A stretch of 64,000 nt of DNA from Streptomyces sp. NBC_01314 (GCF_041435215.1 NZ_CP108394.1:3286001-3350000), one strand, 5' to 3'; counted from the first letter of the stretch, positions 18,023 through 29,800 are shown. The notes: generated by a model from the letters alone, not told the origin. Program-made: numbers and translations.

Positions 18023-18322
18023 TCAGGTGGGGATGCCGCCGGCGATCTGCGCGTCGAGGTTGTTCACGGCGTTGCAGACGTCCCGGAACTGCTTGGAGAA
18101 CTGCGTGATGTTGTTCACAGCCTCGGTCAGCGACTTGTTGAAGTTCGCGTAGGACATCTGCATCTTCGGGCTGGTCGCTGTCAGCAGCAGGCCTCCCTGG
18201 AGGAGGTTCTCGACGTCGGCCTGCAGCGAGGACAGCTGGGGGACCAGCGTGTCGCTGACCGCGGAGTCCAGCTTCTTCGCCGTTGCTTCGACTTCTTCGT
18301 CGTCGATGACGTTCTTGGGCAT
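18023..18322 (-). CDS. Small WXG100/LXG-like helical protein (candidate T7SS substrate)
   Basis: A 99-residue, probably two-helix protein of WXG100 size. The central turn where WXG would lie reads NLLQGGLLL, so Trp is replaced by Leu (L-Q-G). The helices have amphipathic spacing (LVPQLSSLQADVENLL, FNKSLTEAVNNITQFSKQF) and there is no signal peptide. The start is an ATG with an AGGTGC-type site. It lies 98 bp downstream of the coiled-coil WXG100-like gene on the same strand and just before a strong terminator, so the two are likely co-transcribed and could pair as T7SS partners. Family assignment rests on size, turn motif and context. Confidence 0.7.
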   Translation of the reverse strand: MPKNVIDDEEVEATAKKLDSAVSDTLVPQLSSLQADVENLLQGGLLLTATSPKMQMSYANFNKSLTEAVNNITQFSKQFRDVCNAVNNLDAQIAGGIPT

Positions 18323-18420
18323 GGTGCACCTCGTTCTCTGTTGACGGACCCGGCGACGCGGGGAACGCGCGCGCAGGGAGCTTGGGGGTGGGGTGCGGCG
18401 GCGGGCCGCCCCGGGTGGGG

Positions 18421-20673
18421 TCAGCGCCAGTTCTCGCCGAGTGTTCCGAGGGGTGGTTCGGCGCTGATGCGTTCGTGCTGGGTGAGGGACTCCCTCAGGT
18501 ACCAGGTCCCGTCCTCGGCCCGCTGCCAGATCTCCTGGACCTCGTTGCTCGCGTCGGCGACGAAGCGGATTCCGGCGTTCTCGTTGGTGACGACCTTGGT
18601 GACGGAGCCGTCCGCACCGGTGTAGACGGTCCGGGTGACGCCCTCCTGCACCGTGGTCGTCGTCGGCGGAGCGGTGGACCCGGTGGGACGGCCGCCCGCG
18701 TCGACGAGCGGGTTCTCCACCGTGAGATACGCGGGGGGTCTGTCCAGCCGCTGCTGGTCGTCCTCCTTGCCGGCCTCGGAGTTGAGGTAGGTCTCCTTGT
18801 CCATGGTCAGCTCCCAGTCACCGTCCGGCCGCTTGGTCCAGATCTGGAGAGTGTCCCGGCCGGTCTCGTCGGTGACGTAGCGCCTCATCCACCCGTCGGG
18901 CGCGTCCTCGGGCGACGAGTCCATGTAGATCTTGGTGACGCTGCCGTCGGAGCTGCGGATCGTGGTGACGGAGTCGCCGTCCTTGGCCAGCGCGTGGTAC
19001 GTCTCGGAGTACGAAAGGCCCGTGTTCTTGTTGGTGACGGTGGTGGTCGTCTCGACGGGGTCGCCGTTCTTGTCGACCTTGATCTCACCGTTCTCGTCGA
19101 GCTGGTACGACACCGTGGTGGTGTTGTTGGCGTCCTCGATCGTGTAGCCCTTGGGGACGAAGGCCTCGGGGGGCAGATCGTCCAGCTGACCGCGCATGCC
19201 CCTGAGCCGGCCGACGTCGGCGTCCTTGTCCGGGTCCCAGTCGCGCAGCTTGTCGTACTCCTCGCCGAAGGAGTCCTGGAGGTCCTGCTGCCGCTGCTGG
19301 ACGGGCTTCTCCTCCTCGGTGAGCGCGGTCTGCTCCTTGTCGGTCTCCGACTGGTCGTCCCACAGCTCCTTCTGGCGGGCCTGAAGGTCGTTCGACTCCT
19401 GGTCCAGGGGGTCCAGTCGGGTCTGGAGGTCGGCGCGATCGGAGTCCAGGTCGTCCTGCTTGACCTTGACGGCGCCCTCGACCTCCTTCTGGGTGGACTT
19501 CTCCAGGGCCCAGAGGTCCTTCTGCCTGGCCTGGAGTGCGTCCTGCCGCTCGGAGAGGGGCTCCTGGGCGCGGCTCAGCGCGTCACGCTCGTCGTCGAGT
19601 TCCCTCTGCCGCTCACGAAGCGGGGCGAACGCCTTCTCCTGATCGCGCTGTTCCTGTTCCAGGGCTTCCCAGCGCCCGGCGAGCCCCTTGCCCTCGGACT
19701 CCCACAGGGCGTCGCGCTCCTTGTCCAGGGCGTCCTGACGGCGCTGCCAGGCGTCGAGTTCGGCCTGGGTGACGCCGTCCTTGTCCAGCAGGGCTCGCCG
19801 TTCCTTCCACAGGGCTTCCTGCTTCTCCTGGAGGACGTCCTGCTTGCCGTCGTAGGCCTTCTGCTCCTCCTCCAGAGCGGTGACCTTCTTCTGCATGGCC
19901 GCGTCCTGCTCCGCACGGAGGGCCTTCTCGTCCTCCCAGAGCTGCTGCTGCCTGCGCTGGAGTTCCTCCTGCTGCTTGATCAGGGGCTCCTGCTCCTTGC
20001 GGAGGGCCTCGTAGTCCTTCTGCAGCTCGTCCCGCCTGACCTGCAGCTTCTCCTCGCGCTGCCTGAGGAGATCCTTCTCCTCCTGCCAGAGCTGCTGCTG
20101 TCTGGCCTGGAGTGCGTCCTGCTCCTTCAGCAGGGGCTCCCGCTTCCGGGCGAGCTCCTCCTGCTCCTTGTTCAGCTCTTCCTGCCGCTTCTGCTGGGCC
20201 GCGGTCTGTTCGTCGAACTTCTTCCGCTTCTCGACCAGCGCGTCCTGTTCCTTCTTCAGACGCGCCTGCTGGGTCCTGTAGCGGGCTTCCAGTCTTCCGG
20301 CCTCGTCCGCGCGGAGCTTGCCGTTCAGCTGCTGCTTGCGGGTCTCGTTCTGCCGGGTGGCCTCGCCGCGGACCTGGGCCGTGACCTGCTGGGCCGCGCC
20401 GGCGGCCTGGGAGGCGTCCTGGTCGTAGAAGGCCTTGCCCGCCTTGTCGAGGAGGTTGCCGAGGTCCGTCATGGCCTGCCAGCCCTCGCCGAAGGACTTC
20501 TTCCAGGCGCCGTAGAAGTCCTCCAGCGCCTCGGCCGTCTCCCGGCGCGGGCCGATGTCCCCGGCGGCGAACGTCTTGTCCGTGTGCGAGGTGGCGTCGA
20601 GTTCGTCGCGGAGGTGCCACAGATGGCGTGCGAGGACGGTCATCAGGTCGTAGTCGTAGGAGACGCGCACCAT
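18421..20673 (-). CDS. WXG100-like head with very long coiled coil (candidate T7SS substrate)
   Basis: A 750-residue protein. Residues 1-110 are a helical head with conserved-type aromatic positions (LARHLWHLRDEL, FYGAWKKSFGEGW) resembling WXG100-superfamily secretion domains. Residues ~115-470 are a nearly uninterrupted, Glu/Gln/Arg/Leu-rich coiled coil with recurring RQ--LW-xE blocks (QARQQQLWQEE, QRRQQQLWEDE, QEKQEALWKER, QARQKDLWALE, QARQKELWDDQ), 43-50 residues apart where counted. The C-terminal ~250 residues are hydrophilic, Thr/Asp-rich and beta-like, with a twice-used DGSVTK motif. There is no signal peptide or membrane helix. The ATG at 20673 has AAAGGA upstream; the long open frame 5' of it reads through the promoter. 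Role unknown; it may be a secreted structural rod or a chaperone/adaptor for the divergent giant protein. Confidence 0.82.
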   Translation of the reverse strand: MVRVSYDYDLMTVLARHLWHLRDELDATSHTDKTFAAGDIGPRRETAEALEDFYGAWKKSFGEGWQAMTDLGNLLDKAGKAFYDQDASQAAGAAQQVTAQVRGEATRQNETRKQQLNGKLRADEAGRLEARYRTQQARLKKEQDALVEKRKKFDEQTAAQQKRQEELNKEQEELARKREPLLKEQDALQARQQQLWQEEKDLLRQREEKLQVRRDELQKDYEALRKEQEPLIKQQEELQRRQQQLWEDEKALRAEQDAAMQKKVTALEEEQKAYDGKQDVLQEKQEALWKERRALLDKDGVTQAELDAWQRRQDALDKERDALWESEGKGLAGRWEALEQEQRDQEKAFAPLRERQRELDDERDALSRAQEPLSERQDALQARQKDLWALEKSTQKEVEGAVKVKQDDLDSDRADLQTRLDPLDQESNDLQARQKELWDDQSETDKEQTALTEEEKPVQQRQQDLQDSFGEEYDKLRDWDPDKDADVGRLRGMRGQLDDLPPEAFVPKGYTIEDANNTTTVSYQLDENGEIKVDKNGDPVETTTTVTNKNTGLSYSETYHALAKDGDSVTTIRSSDGSVTKIYMDSSPEDAPDGWMRRYVTDETGRDTLQIWTKRPDGDWELTMDKETYLNSEAGKEDDQQRLDRPPAYLTVENPLVDAGGRPTGSTAPPTTTTVQEGVTRTVYTGADGSVTKVVTNENAGIRFVADASNEVQEIWQRAEDGTWYLRESLTQHERISAEPPLGTLGENWR

Positions 20674-20691
20674 GTCCGCCGTCCTTTCCTC

Positions 20692-20733
20692 GAAGCGTCG
20701 TGTCCGTGCCGAGAAGCGTCGGGTCCGTGCCGA
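20692..20733. repeat. 21-bp tandem repeat in the 5' leader of the coiled-coil gene
   Basis: Two adjacent units, GAAGCGTCGTGTCCGTGCC and GAAGCGTCGGGTCCGTGCC (plus GA each), with one mismatch and a 21-bp period. They lie between the candidate promoter and the start codon, so they would be transcribed but not translated if the start at 20673 is right. Confidence 0.6.
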
Positions 20734-20743
20734 GCCGCCCTGT

Positions 20744-20772
20744 AGACGAGGACTCGGGTCCGGATGGTTCAA
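20744..20772 (-). promoter_or_regulatory. Candidate ECF promoter of the coiled-coil/WXG100 unit
   Basis: Minus strand: TTGAAC (20772-20767), 18 bp, CGTCT (20748-20744). The same hexamer, spacing and pentamer occur on the plus strand at 20828-20856 for the divergent giant gene, and the spacers share TCCGGACCC. The TGAAC/CGTC pair is typical in form for ECF-sigma promoters. The sigma encoded at 17125 is the obvious candidate. Confidence 0.6.
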
Positions 20773-20827
20773 AAAGATTTCGTCCGCACCGCGCTGACCG
20801 GCGAAAACTGTGGCGTGCGCCACTTTC

Positions 20828-20856
20828 TTGAACTCCGGACCCACCTCGGTACGTCT
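20828..20856 (+). promoter_or_regulatory. Candidate ECF promoter of the giant-protein unit
   Basis: Plus strand: TTGAAC (20828-20833), 18 bp, CGTCT (20852-20856), 40 bp before the TTG start at 20897. It mirrors the element at 20744-20772 in sequence and spacing; the two together form an imperfect inverted repeat (20756-20772 with 20828-20842). Confidence 0.6.
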
Positions 20857-20896
20857 GCTTTCGGTACCCCAAGTCCCGGACCACCTGGAGGACTCC

Positions 20897-23800
20897 TTGG
20901 CCACCTCCGACGAGTGGAGCAGAGTCGGATTCACCGGCAATCCGGTGACGGGGAATCCGGGCGTCGTCGACAACATCACCAAGGAACTGCGCGGCCTCAG
21001 CGATCTCTCCGGGCGGGTCAGCGGCGGCCTCGACGCCCTGCTGACCAAGGCCGAGGACGGAGGCTTCGAGGGGCGGACCGCGGACGCGCTGCGCACGTAC
21101 GTCAAGAACGAACTCAAGACGTTCATGGCGAACGTCAACCGCTCGTTCGACATGGCGGCCGACGCCACCGCACGCTACGCACGCGCCCTCGGGGACTCTC
21201 AGGACCGGGCCGAGAACGCCGCGGACACCGTCGCCGCGCTGGACCGGTTCGGTGATCAGCCGCTGGCCGAGAACGATCCGGAGATGACCCGCGCCCGGGG
21301 CGAGGTGGACGCCGAGATCGACGCCGTCCAGGCCGAGGCGAAGATCCTGGAGGACACGCTGCGCGAGGCGGCCCGGCTGGTGTCACGGCCCGTGAAGAAG
21401 CCCAAGAAGAGCTTCTGGAAGCGGTTCGTGTCGACGTTCTTCAAGGTCCTGGAGATCGTCGCGCTGGTCATCACCCTCATCGCGGCCATCATCGGCGGCC
21501 CGCTGGGCCTGGTGGCGTTCGGACTGGGCGCGGTGCTCTTCGCCAAGGCCCTCGTCGACTACGCCACGGGCAACGGCAACGCCCTCAGCCTGGGCCTCGC
21601 CTTCCTCGGCATCCTGTTCCCGTCGACGAAGGGGCTCACCACCCTCGGCGGGCTGGCCCGTATGGCCTCGTCGGGCACGAAGGCCCTCGGCGGCGCCCTC
21701 TCCGCCAGCGGGCGGCTGCTGTTCCGGGGCGGCAGGATGCTGTTCTCCTCCCCCGGCAGGCTCCTGTCGCTGGCCGGGCAGGGCCTCGTGCGGTTCGGCG
21801 GCGGGCTCGGCAGCCGGGCCGCGAGCGGGTTCATGGCGCTGCCCCGGGTCCTGTCCAGGACGCCCGCGATGCTCGGGTCGGCCCTGCGGTTCATGGGTGG
21901 CTTCGCCCGGAGCACGTGGCGGCAGGGCTCGTCCGCGCTGACCCGCGACTTCGTCGAGTCGACCGCGTTCGTCGGCGGCAACACGGCCGGACGGCTCGGC
22001 GTCTTCACTGTCATGAGCCTGGGCCGGCTCACGATGACGGCACTCCTGCCCATGAGGTACTCCGAGATCGCCCGGTTCGGCTACCGGGGCGCCTTCCGCA
22101 TGGGGTTCGTCGATCGCGGTCTCCACTTCACCCCGCGGGCCGTCGGCACGCTCGGCAGAACGGGCTCCCTGACCGGGGACCTCGCGAACCTGCCGGGCCG
22201 CGGTCTCGACCGGGGCGGAAGTCTGCGCCCGGTGACCGGCACGAACACCGACCGGCTCGCCGTGCCCGGGACCCCGGAGTTCAACGCCGCCCTCGACGAG
22301 CTGGCCGAGATCTCGGTGACGCCCGTGACGACACCCCGTATCCCCGGATTCAGCTCCCTGACCGGCTCGGGCACCCCCCGTATGCCGGGCCGCCTCGACG
22401 ACATGGGTGTCCGGCTCAACACCCTGGGCACCCTCGACACGGTGGGACTCCCGGTCGGCACGGTCCCCGGCGGACAGCGGCTCGGCGTGCTGAACCCGGT
22501 GACGGGCCGGGTGGGCGACGATCTGACGCCACCTCGGCTGCGCACCACGCTCACCATGTTCGACCAGGTGGACGACTTCGGCGCCCCCCTCGACCCCGGC
22601 TCCCCCACCACCCTGCTGCCACCGCGCACGGCGGTCGACCAGCTGCGGGACCTCGACGAACTGACGGGCATGGAGCGCACCACGGCCGGGCTGCTCAAGC
22701 CCCTCGACGACCTGTCGGATCTGGCGGGCCTGAGCCTCGACGGCAGGCTCGGCGGTCTGACCGAGTTCCAGGTGCGTCAGATCCTGGACGGCGAGATCGA
22801 CCTGGTGAACGCCACACCGGACGGAGTCGTCCTGCGAGTCGGGACCACCGATCCGGTGGACGTCCGGGTGCGGTTGAAGGACGGGGTGGAGGTCGACGTC
22901 CTCGGCCCGGCCGACACCCGGGTCCCGGCCTGGACCACGATGACCGGCAGCGACCGTCCGGACGGGCTCGGGATCAGGCTCGACGACCTCACCCGGCTGA
23001 TCCCCGACGCCGGCGACGACGCGCGCACCGCACGTGACCTGCTCGGCCTGGGACCGGTCAGGACGGACCTCACCGCTGCCCCGCTCGCCAAGAGCCCCGG
23101 CTTCACGCCCCTGACCCTGCGGGACATCGTCACCGGCGGGGCCACCGGCAAGCTCGCCACAGAACGCTTCCAGACCTGGGTGCGCACCCGGGCCACCCAG
23201 GTCCAGCTGGACACCGCCGGGCGCAAGCTCTCCGAGATCGACGGACTGACCGACGTACCGCCGCTGGGTCGCGCCCGGGCCGAGCTGGATCTGAGCGCCG
23301 CGAAGATCGACTTCAACCAGGCCCGCAGCGCGTTCGACCGGCTGGGGATGAACCTGGACACGGTCCGCCGGGACGTCACGGTGATGATGACCCGCATAGA
23401 CGGCCCGGCGGCCACCCTGCCCACCGGTGAACTGCGGCTCATGGACAACCTGGGGCGGCCCACGGGCCAGTGGATCACCATGGAGCCCGGACCGACCGTC
23501 GACTGGGTCCTCAAGGGGGACTCCGGGATCGTCCCGGACGTCAGGGTGACCATGACCGACGGCGCCTTCACCCTCACCCCGGCCGACGGCCTCACCACCA
23601 GGATCGGCCTGGACGGCAGACCCCTGCTCGACGACATCACGATCCGGCCGGCGTCGCCCGCGGGTCCGTCGGCCGCCCCGCAGGGTGTGGATCCGGTGCG
23701 GGTGCCCGTCGCGCCGGAGGTGACGGCGCCGTCCGTGCCGCAGGTCCACTGGCTGGTGCGGCAGGACATGAACTTCTCGGCGGCGCTGGGCAAGTCCGGG

Positions 23801-26800
23801 TTGAAGTCGCGGCTGACCGAGGACGGTCTGGTACCGGTCAGGATCGACGGCACCATCACACCGCTGCAGGCGGTGTCCACCGCCAATGCCAAGGTGTTCA
23901 AGGAGAAAAGCCAGTTCACCGCGTTCTCCGTGCCCGGCGGCACCGGAAAGCCCTTCGGGGACAGGGAGATCGGGCTCGATCTCGTATCTCTCAGCAACGA
24001 CATCACAGCGGGTGCGGAGAACGTCAGGGGCGTGCGGATCATCTCCAACGCCCAACTGGAACAGGAGATCCTCAAGGAGATCCGGTTCGCCGTCGAGAAC
24101 TCGACACTGGAGATTCCGTCGAAGTTCACCCACCTGACGAAGAACGACGACATCAAGAAATTCCTCGCCGAATACAACGTGCCGAAGAAGTTGGGTGTAT
24201 CGGTCACGACGGACATCAAGGCGCTGCTGCAGGCGCGCCGGGACAACACCTGGCTCGTGCAGGGGGCCATTCCGAAGAAGTATCTGACGGACACCTATCC
24301 GACCGTCGAATCCCTGCAGCGCGTACCGGCCGCGCCGGCCACCATCGCACCCGTCACGGCGCCCACGGACCTGCTGGAGTCCGCGGGCCGGGCCTCCGGT
24401 TCCGGGCTCTCTCCTTCGGAGAGTCCGCAGTTGGTCATCAGGACGGACGACTTCTTCATGTCGAACGTCGACCTGGAGCAGTTGCGCGGTGTCAAGCTCA
24501 TCCGGCAGGACGACTCCCACGCGGTGGAGGTCCTCAAGGGCCTGCGCAAGTCGTACTTCGACCCCGACCTCGGAATGGTCCCGGCCAACCCGGACGGCAG
24601 GACCACCGCCTTCCAGCATGTGTCGGGTGCCGAGAACGTGGAGCGGAAGAGCAACAGTCCCTTCACCTCGTTCGCCGTGGCCGGCGGCGAGAAGGTGTAC
24701 GGCAACACGGAGTTCGCCCTCGATGTCTACAAGCTGGGTCTGGACATCAAGACCGGGAAGCTGGAGAACGTGGGAATTCTCCCGGCCCGGGATCTCCAGC
24801 AACTGATCGGCGACCAGATCGAGCGGACCATCGGGAAGCGGCTCGATTTCTCGGGGCTCACCGGGACCAGTTCCCGCAACGACGTCATCGAGTTCCTCAA
24901 GAAGAGCGACGTCAATGTCGCGGGCCGGGGCGGCAAGGACCCGTTCATCAAGTTCGCCAAAGATGTCCGCGTTCTGCTGAACACCACCCGTGACCAGGAA
25001 TGGCTGATCAAGGGCACCATTCCCAGGAGTTATCTGGAGGGTCCGTACCCCCGGGTGGCAGGGTCCGAGGTCGCGGGTGGCTCGGTGCCCACGGGCACCG
25101 CACTCCGTGGTCTCGACGAAGCCGCCGGCGACCTCCGGCTGTCCGACACGTTCAAGACGGACTTCGAGGTGAAGGCCGTCACCATCGAGTGGCGCACTCC
25201 GGCCGGCACGAACTCCGGTCGGCTGCTGGAGCCGCGCGTCGGTGAGCTGGGGCTGCTGGACGACCTGGGGCGGCCCACCGGTCAGTGGATCACCATGGAG
25301 CCCGGGCAGAACATCAACTGGGTCCTCAGGACGGACTCCGGGATCGTCCCCGACGTCCGGGTGGACATGGCCGACGGCGTCTTCACCCTCACCACGCCCG
25401 ACGGGATCGGCGCCAGGTTCGGCACGGACGGCCGGCCGACGGGCCTCGGCGACCTGGGAGCGGTCTCCGTCCCGCAGGTGACGCGAACGGGCGTCGACGA
25501 GGTGGTCCTGCCCGCGCCGGGGGAAATGGACCGGCCCGCCCTCGCCGCCGACCACTCCGTCGACACCGACTCCCTCCGGCTGGACCGCTTCGACGCTCCC
25601 GCGCCCCGCGGCGAGACCGTGCTGCTGGATCCTCAGCAGGTCACAGGCGTACCGGGCGTACGGATGGAATGGCAGCAGACCCCGCTGGATCACGGCGGGT
25701 TCGCGCTCACCGACCCGGCCGGGGACATGCGCCTGGTCTTCACCGCGGACGAGGTCCTTCAGTTCCGTGACGTCCGGTTCCCCGGTGCGGACGGCTTCCT
25801 CCGCTTCGAGGCCGAACCAGGGCCGGGCGCACTTCCCCGGGTGGTCGGCACGGACGGAGTGCCGCTGCCCGGCGGCACGGTGATCGAGCCGGTCAGGGGC
25901 GCGCTGAACGTGGTCACCGGTGTGCGGGTCCAGTCGCTGGAGGGGGCCTGGATCGGGCGGTTCGACCTGGACGGTACGCGGCTGTCCGAGCAGTTGACGC
26001 TGTCGGGCCCCGTCGGCGGCCCGCTGACCGGGGCCCGGCTGACCACGACGTTCACCCAGCTGCCGGGCGGCGCGACGGCACCGGCGTACCGGCTGACAGT
26101 GCCGGGGACGGGCGACGGCGCCTTCTCCGTCGTACGGCTGGACGGGGAGCTCGCGCAGCGGCTGCCGGGCGGGTTCGCGATGACCGACCCGACCGGCGCA
26201 CGGCTCGTCTTCGACCGGGGCGGCCGGTTCGTGGACCTTCCGGCGGACGGGGCCGCGCCCACCCGGCTGGATGTGTCCGGGTCGGTGGCGCCGGAGACGA
26301 CCGTGGGCCCGATGACAGCCCTCGACGGTCTCGGCGGCCCTCTGCCGGAGCGGCTCCCGCTCACCACCGCCCCGGGGAACGGCGTTCTGGACGACGTCAC
26401 CACCGATCTCACGGGAACGGTTCCGGCCGGCGAGCACGTGTCCATGGAAGGCCTGGCGATCCCGGCCCCGCCCCGTGTCGCTCCCCCGCCGGCTCCCGCC
26501 CCGCCCCGCGTCGCCCCGCCCCCGGTTCCCGCGGCCCCTCGCACCGTGCACCTGCCGGAAACGCCCGTGGCCGCGCGGCCCGCGCGGGCCGTGGCACCGG
26601 GATTCGGCTCGTCCTTCCCGGCCCCTTCCATCGGCACCGAGAGCGAACTCGGCGGGTTCGTCGTCGCCCTCCCGGGAAGCGCGGACAGAACCTTCGCCTT
26701 CGTGTCGAAGGTCGACACCGACGAACCCCTGCTCATGGTCACGAAGGACATGGGCACGGGCGGATACACCAACCCCGCGCGCCTCCCGATGGCCCAGCAC

Positions 26801-29800
26801 GGAAACTGGCAGACGCACACCGTGGAGCTGATCACCTATCCCTCACGGCTGGGCGACCAGGTGGCGATCGGCGCCCGCAACGACGCCACCCAATGGCTGC
26901 TCGACGTCTTCAAGGACCGGCTCGGCGTCCACAACCACCAGCCGCTCGAGTCGATGATCAGCCCCGACGGCCTCTACAGGTTGCGGGTGACGAGCGACCG
27001 GCACGTCATCGCGGCCGGGACCGGCCTGGAACTCGAGGGGCTGCCCTCCGTCTCCATGCCGACCACCCAGCAGCAGGCGACGATCGGTATCAGGGCCGTG
27101 GACTTCGGCACCCGTGCCACGCACGAGCTGAGACTGCTGGCGGACCACGCCCACTGGTACAAGCCCGCTTTCCGGAACGACGACGCCCTGCGGACGGCGC
27201 TCGCGCGGGAGACGCTCGACGCGCCCGAGCAGGTGGAGAACGCGTACACCTATACGAAGTCCGTCATCGAGTTCACCTCCGACCTGGTGAACAGACACGG
27301 CATCCCCATCGAGGACTGGGCCGGCGCGCCGCCGTACCACGGGCTGACCCATCCGGCGGTGAAGAACGAGTGGAAGGTGCTGCCCCGGACCAGGCCGAGC
27401 CTCGTCCTCGACTCCCTGTCGTCCGGTGACCGCGCCGTGACGCTGAGGCTCCTCCGTGAGACCCCCGCCATCGGTGACGAGTCCATCTGGACGGCGGCCA
27501 GACAGTACATCCTGAACGGCAACGAGGTGGCCGGACGTGGTATCAACAACGCCACCGTCGGCGGAGAGCGAGCCCTGCTGTTCGAGTTCCGGACCCTCCC
27601 GGACGAGCTGAAGGGCTCCGTACCGCACGAGAAGGCACCTGTCTCTCTGGTGACCGACCCTTTGGCGGAACTGGGCGGGAACCGGGTGGCCGCGGTCCAG
27701 AAGATCAACGACTTCGTCTCCGGGCCGGAGAACAGGGACGCCTTCGCGGACTGGTACCGCGCGGAGTTCCCCAGGGATCCGGACGCCGGGCGGATCCACC
27801 AGAACAAGAGCACCGCCTCGATCCTCAGGATGGCGGCGGCCCGCCACAAGGCCGAGTGGATCGCCGCGCGGCACCCGCGGACGTGGCAGGACATCACCGC
27901 GAGGACCCCCGCCGTCGTCAGGCCACCCGCTTCGGCCGTCCCCTCCGCCCCGCCGGTGGCGCCGCAAGTCGCACCAGGGCCGCTGCCCGAAGAACTGGGG
28001 CGGCCGGTGGCTCGCGTCGGCGGCCCGGACGTGCCCGTCGTCGACCCGGCGCGGATCACGCAGGGACCGGTCTCGGACCTGAGCGGACCCGGCGTCGACC
28101 TGGCACGCATCACACAGGGACCGGCATCGGACCTGAGAGGCCCCACCGGCCTGAGGCAGTCCCTCGACTCCCCGGTCCCGCCGGTCTCCTCGGTGCGGGA
28201 GATACCCCTGTCCGGGCTGGACGACGTGACAGGGCTGCGGCTGCGCGTCACGGAGGTTCCGGCGACCGACACCGTCCCGGCTTCGGTCCGGATCGAGATG
28301 GTGGACTTCACCGCGCAGGGCGGCTCGGTGCGCCTGCCGGATGTCCCGGTCACCGTGCGCGAGGGCGGCGGATTCACCGCGACCGGTCCGCAGAGCGGTG
28401 TGCGCTGGCAGTTCGACTCCCTGGGACAGCTGGAGTACCGGGAACTGCCGCTGTCCGGCACCGACTTCGCGCTGCGGTTCACCGACGACGCGCTCAGCCC
28501 GATGACGGTGGTCGGCCGGGACGGGGTGCCCGTGCCGGGTGCGGCCGTCACGCCGGCCCGGAACGCGACCGGTGCGCTGAGCGAACTGACCGTGCGGGTG
28601 CCCATGTCGGGCACGGACGGTCTCACGGCGGTGTGGCGGTTCGAACCCGGTGGTCTGCTGCGTCAGCAGGAGCTGCCGATCACACTGCCCGGCCTCGACG
28701 GGTCGGTCGGCCTGGGGATCAAGGTGACGGTCACACCGGGCGCGGGCGCCACCACGACCAGGGTGGTCGAGCTGACCGGCCCGCAGCATCTCACCGGCGC
28801 CCTCCGGCTCACCCCGGCGGACAGCACTCTCTCCGGACGGCTGCCGAACGGCCTCACGGTGACCGACACGATCACCCACAGCCGCTTCCACTTCGACGCG
28901 GACCACCGCCTCGTCCTCCGCGACCTGCCGGACCCGGACGGCCCCGGATTCCTGCGCTTCACCGAAGACGCCGCACCCGGCACCGCACCAGTCCGCCTCG
29001 ACGTCGGCGACCTCCCCGAGGGGATCGCCCTGGACGACGCGGCCCAGATCGTCATCCGCAGGCTCGACGACGCGACCGCGTCGCCGGACAGGTTGGGCCT
29101 GCGCCCGGAGTTGCTGAACGACCAGTTGCGGCAGATGACCGGACAGGCCCGGCAGACCCTGCGGCAGCACGCCGTCACCACACTCGGCGACTACCTCGAC
29201 CGGCCGCCGACGCCCCGCCTCGACGACCTCCGGTCCATGACCGTGGCCCGGGGCGCCGACGGCCGCGTGATCGGCGACTTCACCGTCACGCCGACGCCGC
29301 ACGGCGGGCCCGGCGGCAGCCGCTACACGGTGCACCACGGCCCGTCGGGCGTGACGCTGGGCTTCGGCCCGAACCGTGAACTCCTCTACCAGGAGGTGTT
29401 CCTGAGAGGCGGACCGAACGACCTGGACGGGCTGAGGGTCGGCATCACCGGCCGCTCGGCCGACGGCGGGCCATGGACCCCGGGTTCGCTCGACTTCGTG
29501 GGCGCACGCCCGGCCGACGGCCTCTTCACGACAGCGCCGAACCCGCGCGGCGGTTTCACCGTCACCGACGCGGCCTCCACCACGAGCTGGCACTACGGCC
29601 CCGAAGGCGTGCACACCCTGCGGGACGTACAGCTGCCCGGCGACCGGGGCATCCTCCGTTTCGACGCCGACGCCCCCGGCGGCGTACCGCAGGTGCTGGA
29701 CTCGGCGGACCGGCCGCTTCCTGGGGTGCGCCCGGAGCTCCTGGACGACGGTGGGATCGCCCTGGTCCCCACCGGCAAGGCGGCCCAGCCGATGGAGCGG

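Noticed and set aside
24427..25056. Possible ADP-ribosyltransferase-like toxin domain in the giant protein (SPFTSF motif)
   Set aside because: The S-x-FT-F motif alone is too weak; no Arg/His at the start or catalytic Glu could be placed with confidence, and the first copy of the module lacks the key residues.
21383..26818. Minus-strand open frame of 1,811 codons
   Set aside because: It is antisense to the giant gene, has no ribosome-binding site, and its translation is Arg/Gly/His/Val-rich without any domain; it arises from the GC-biased third positions of the real gene.
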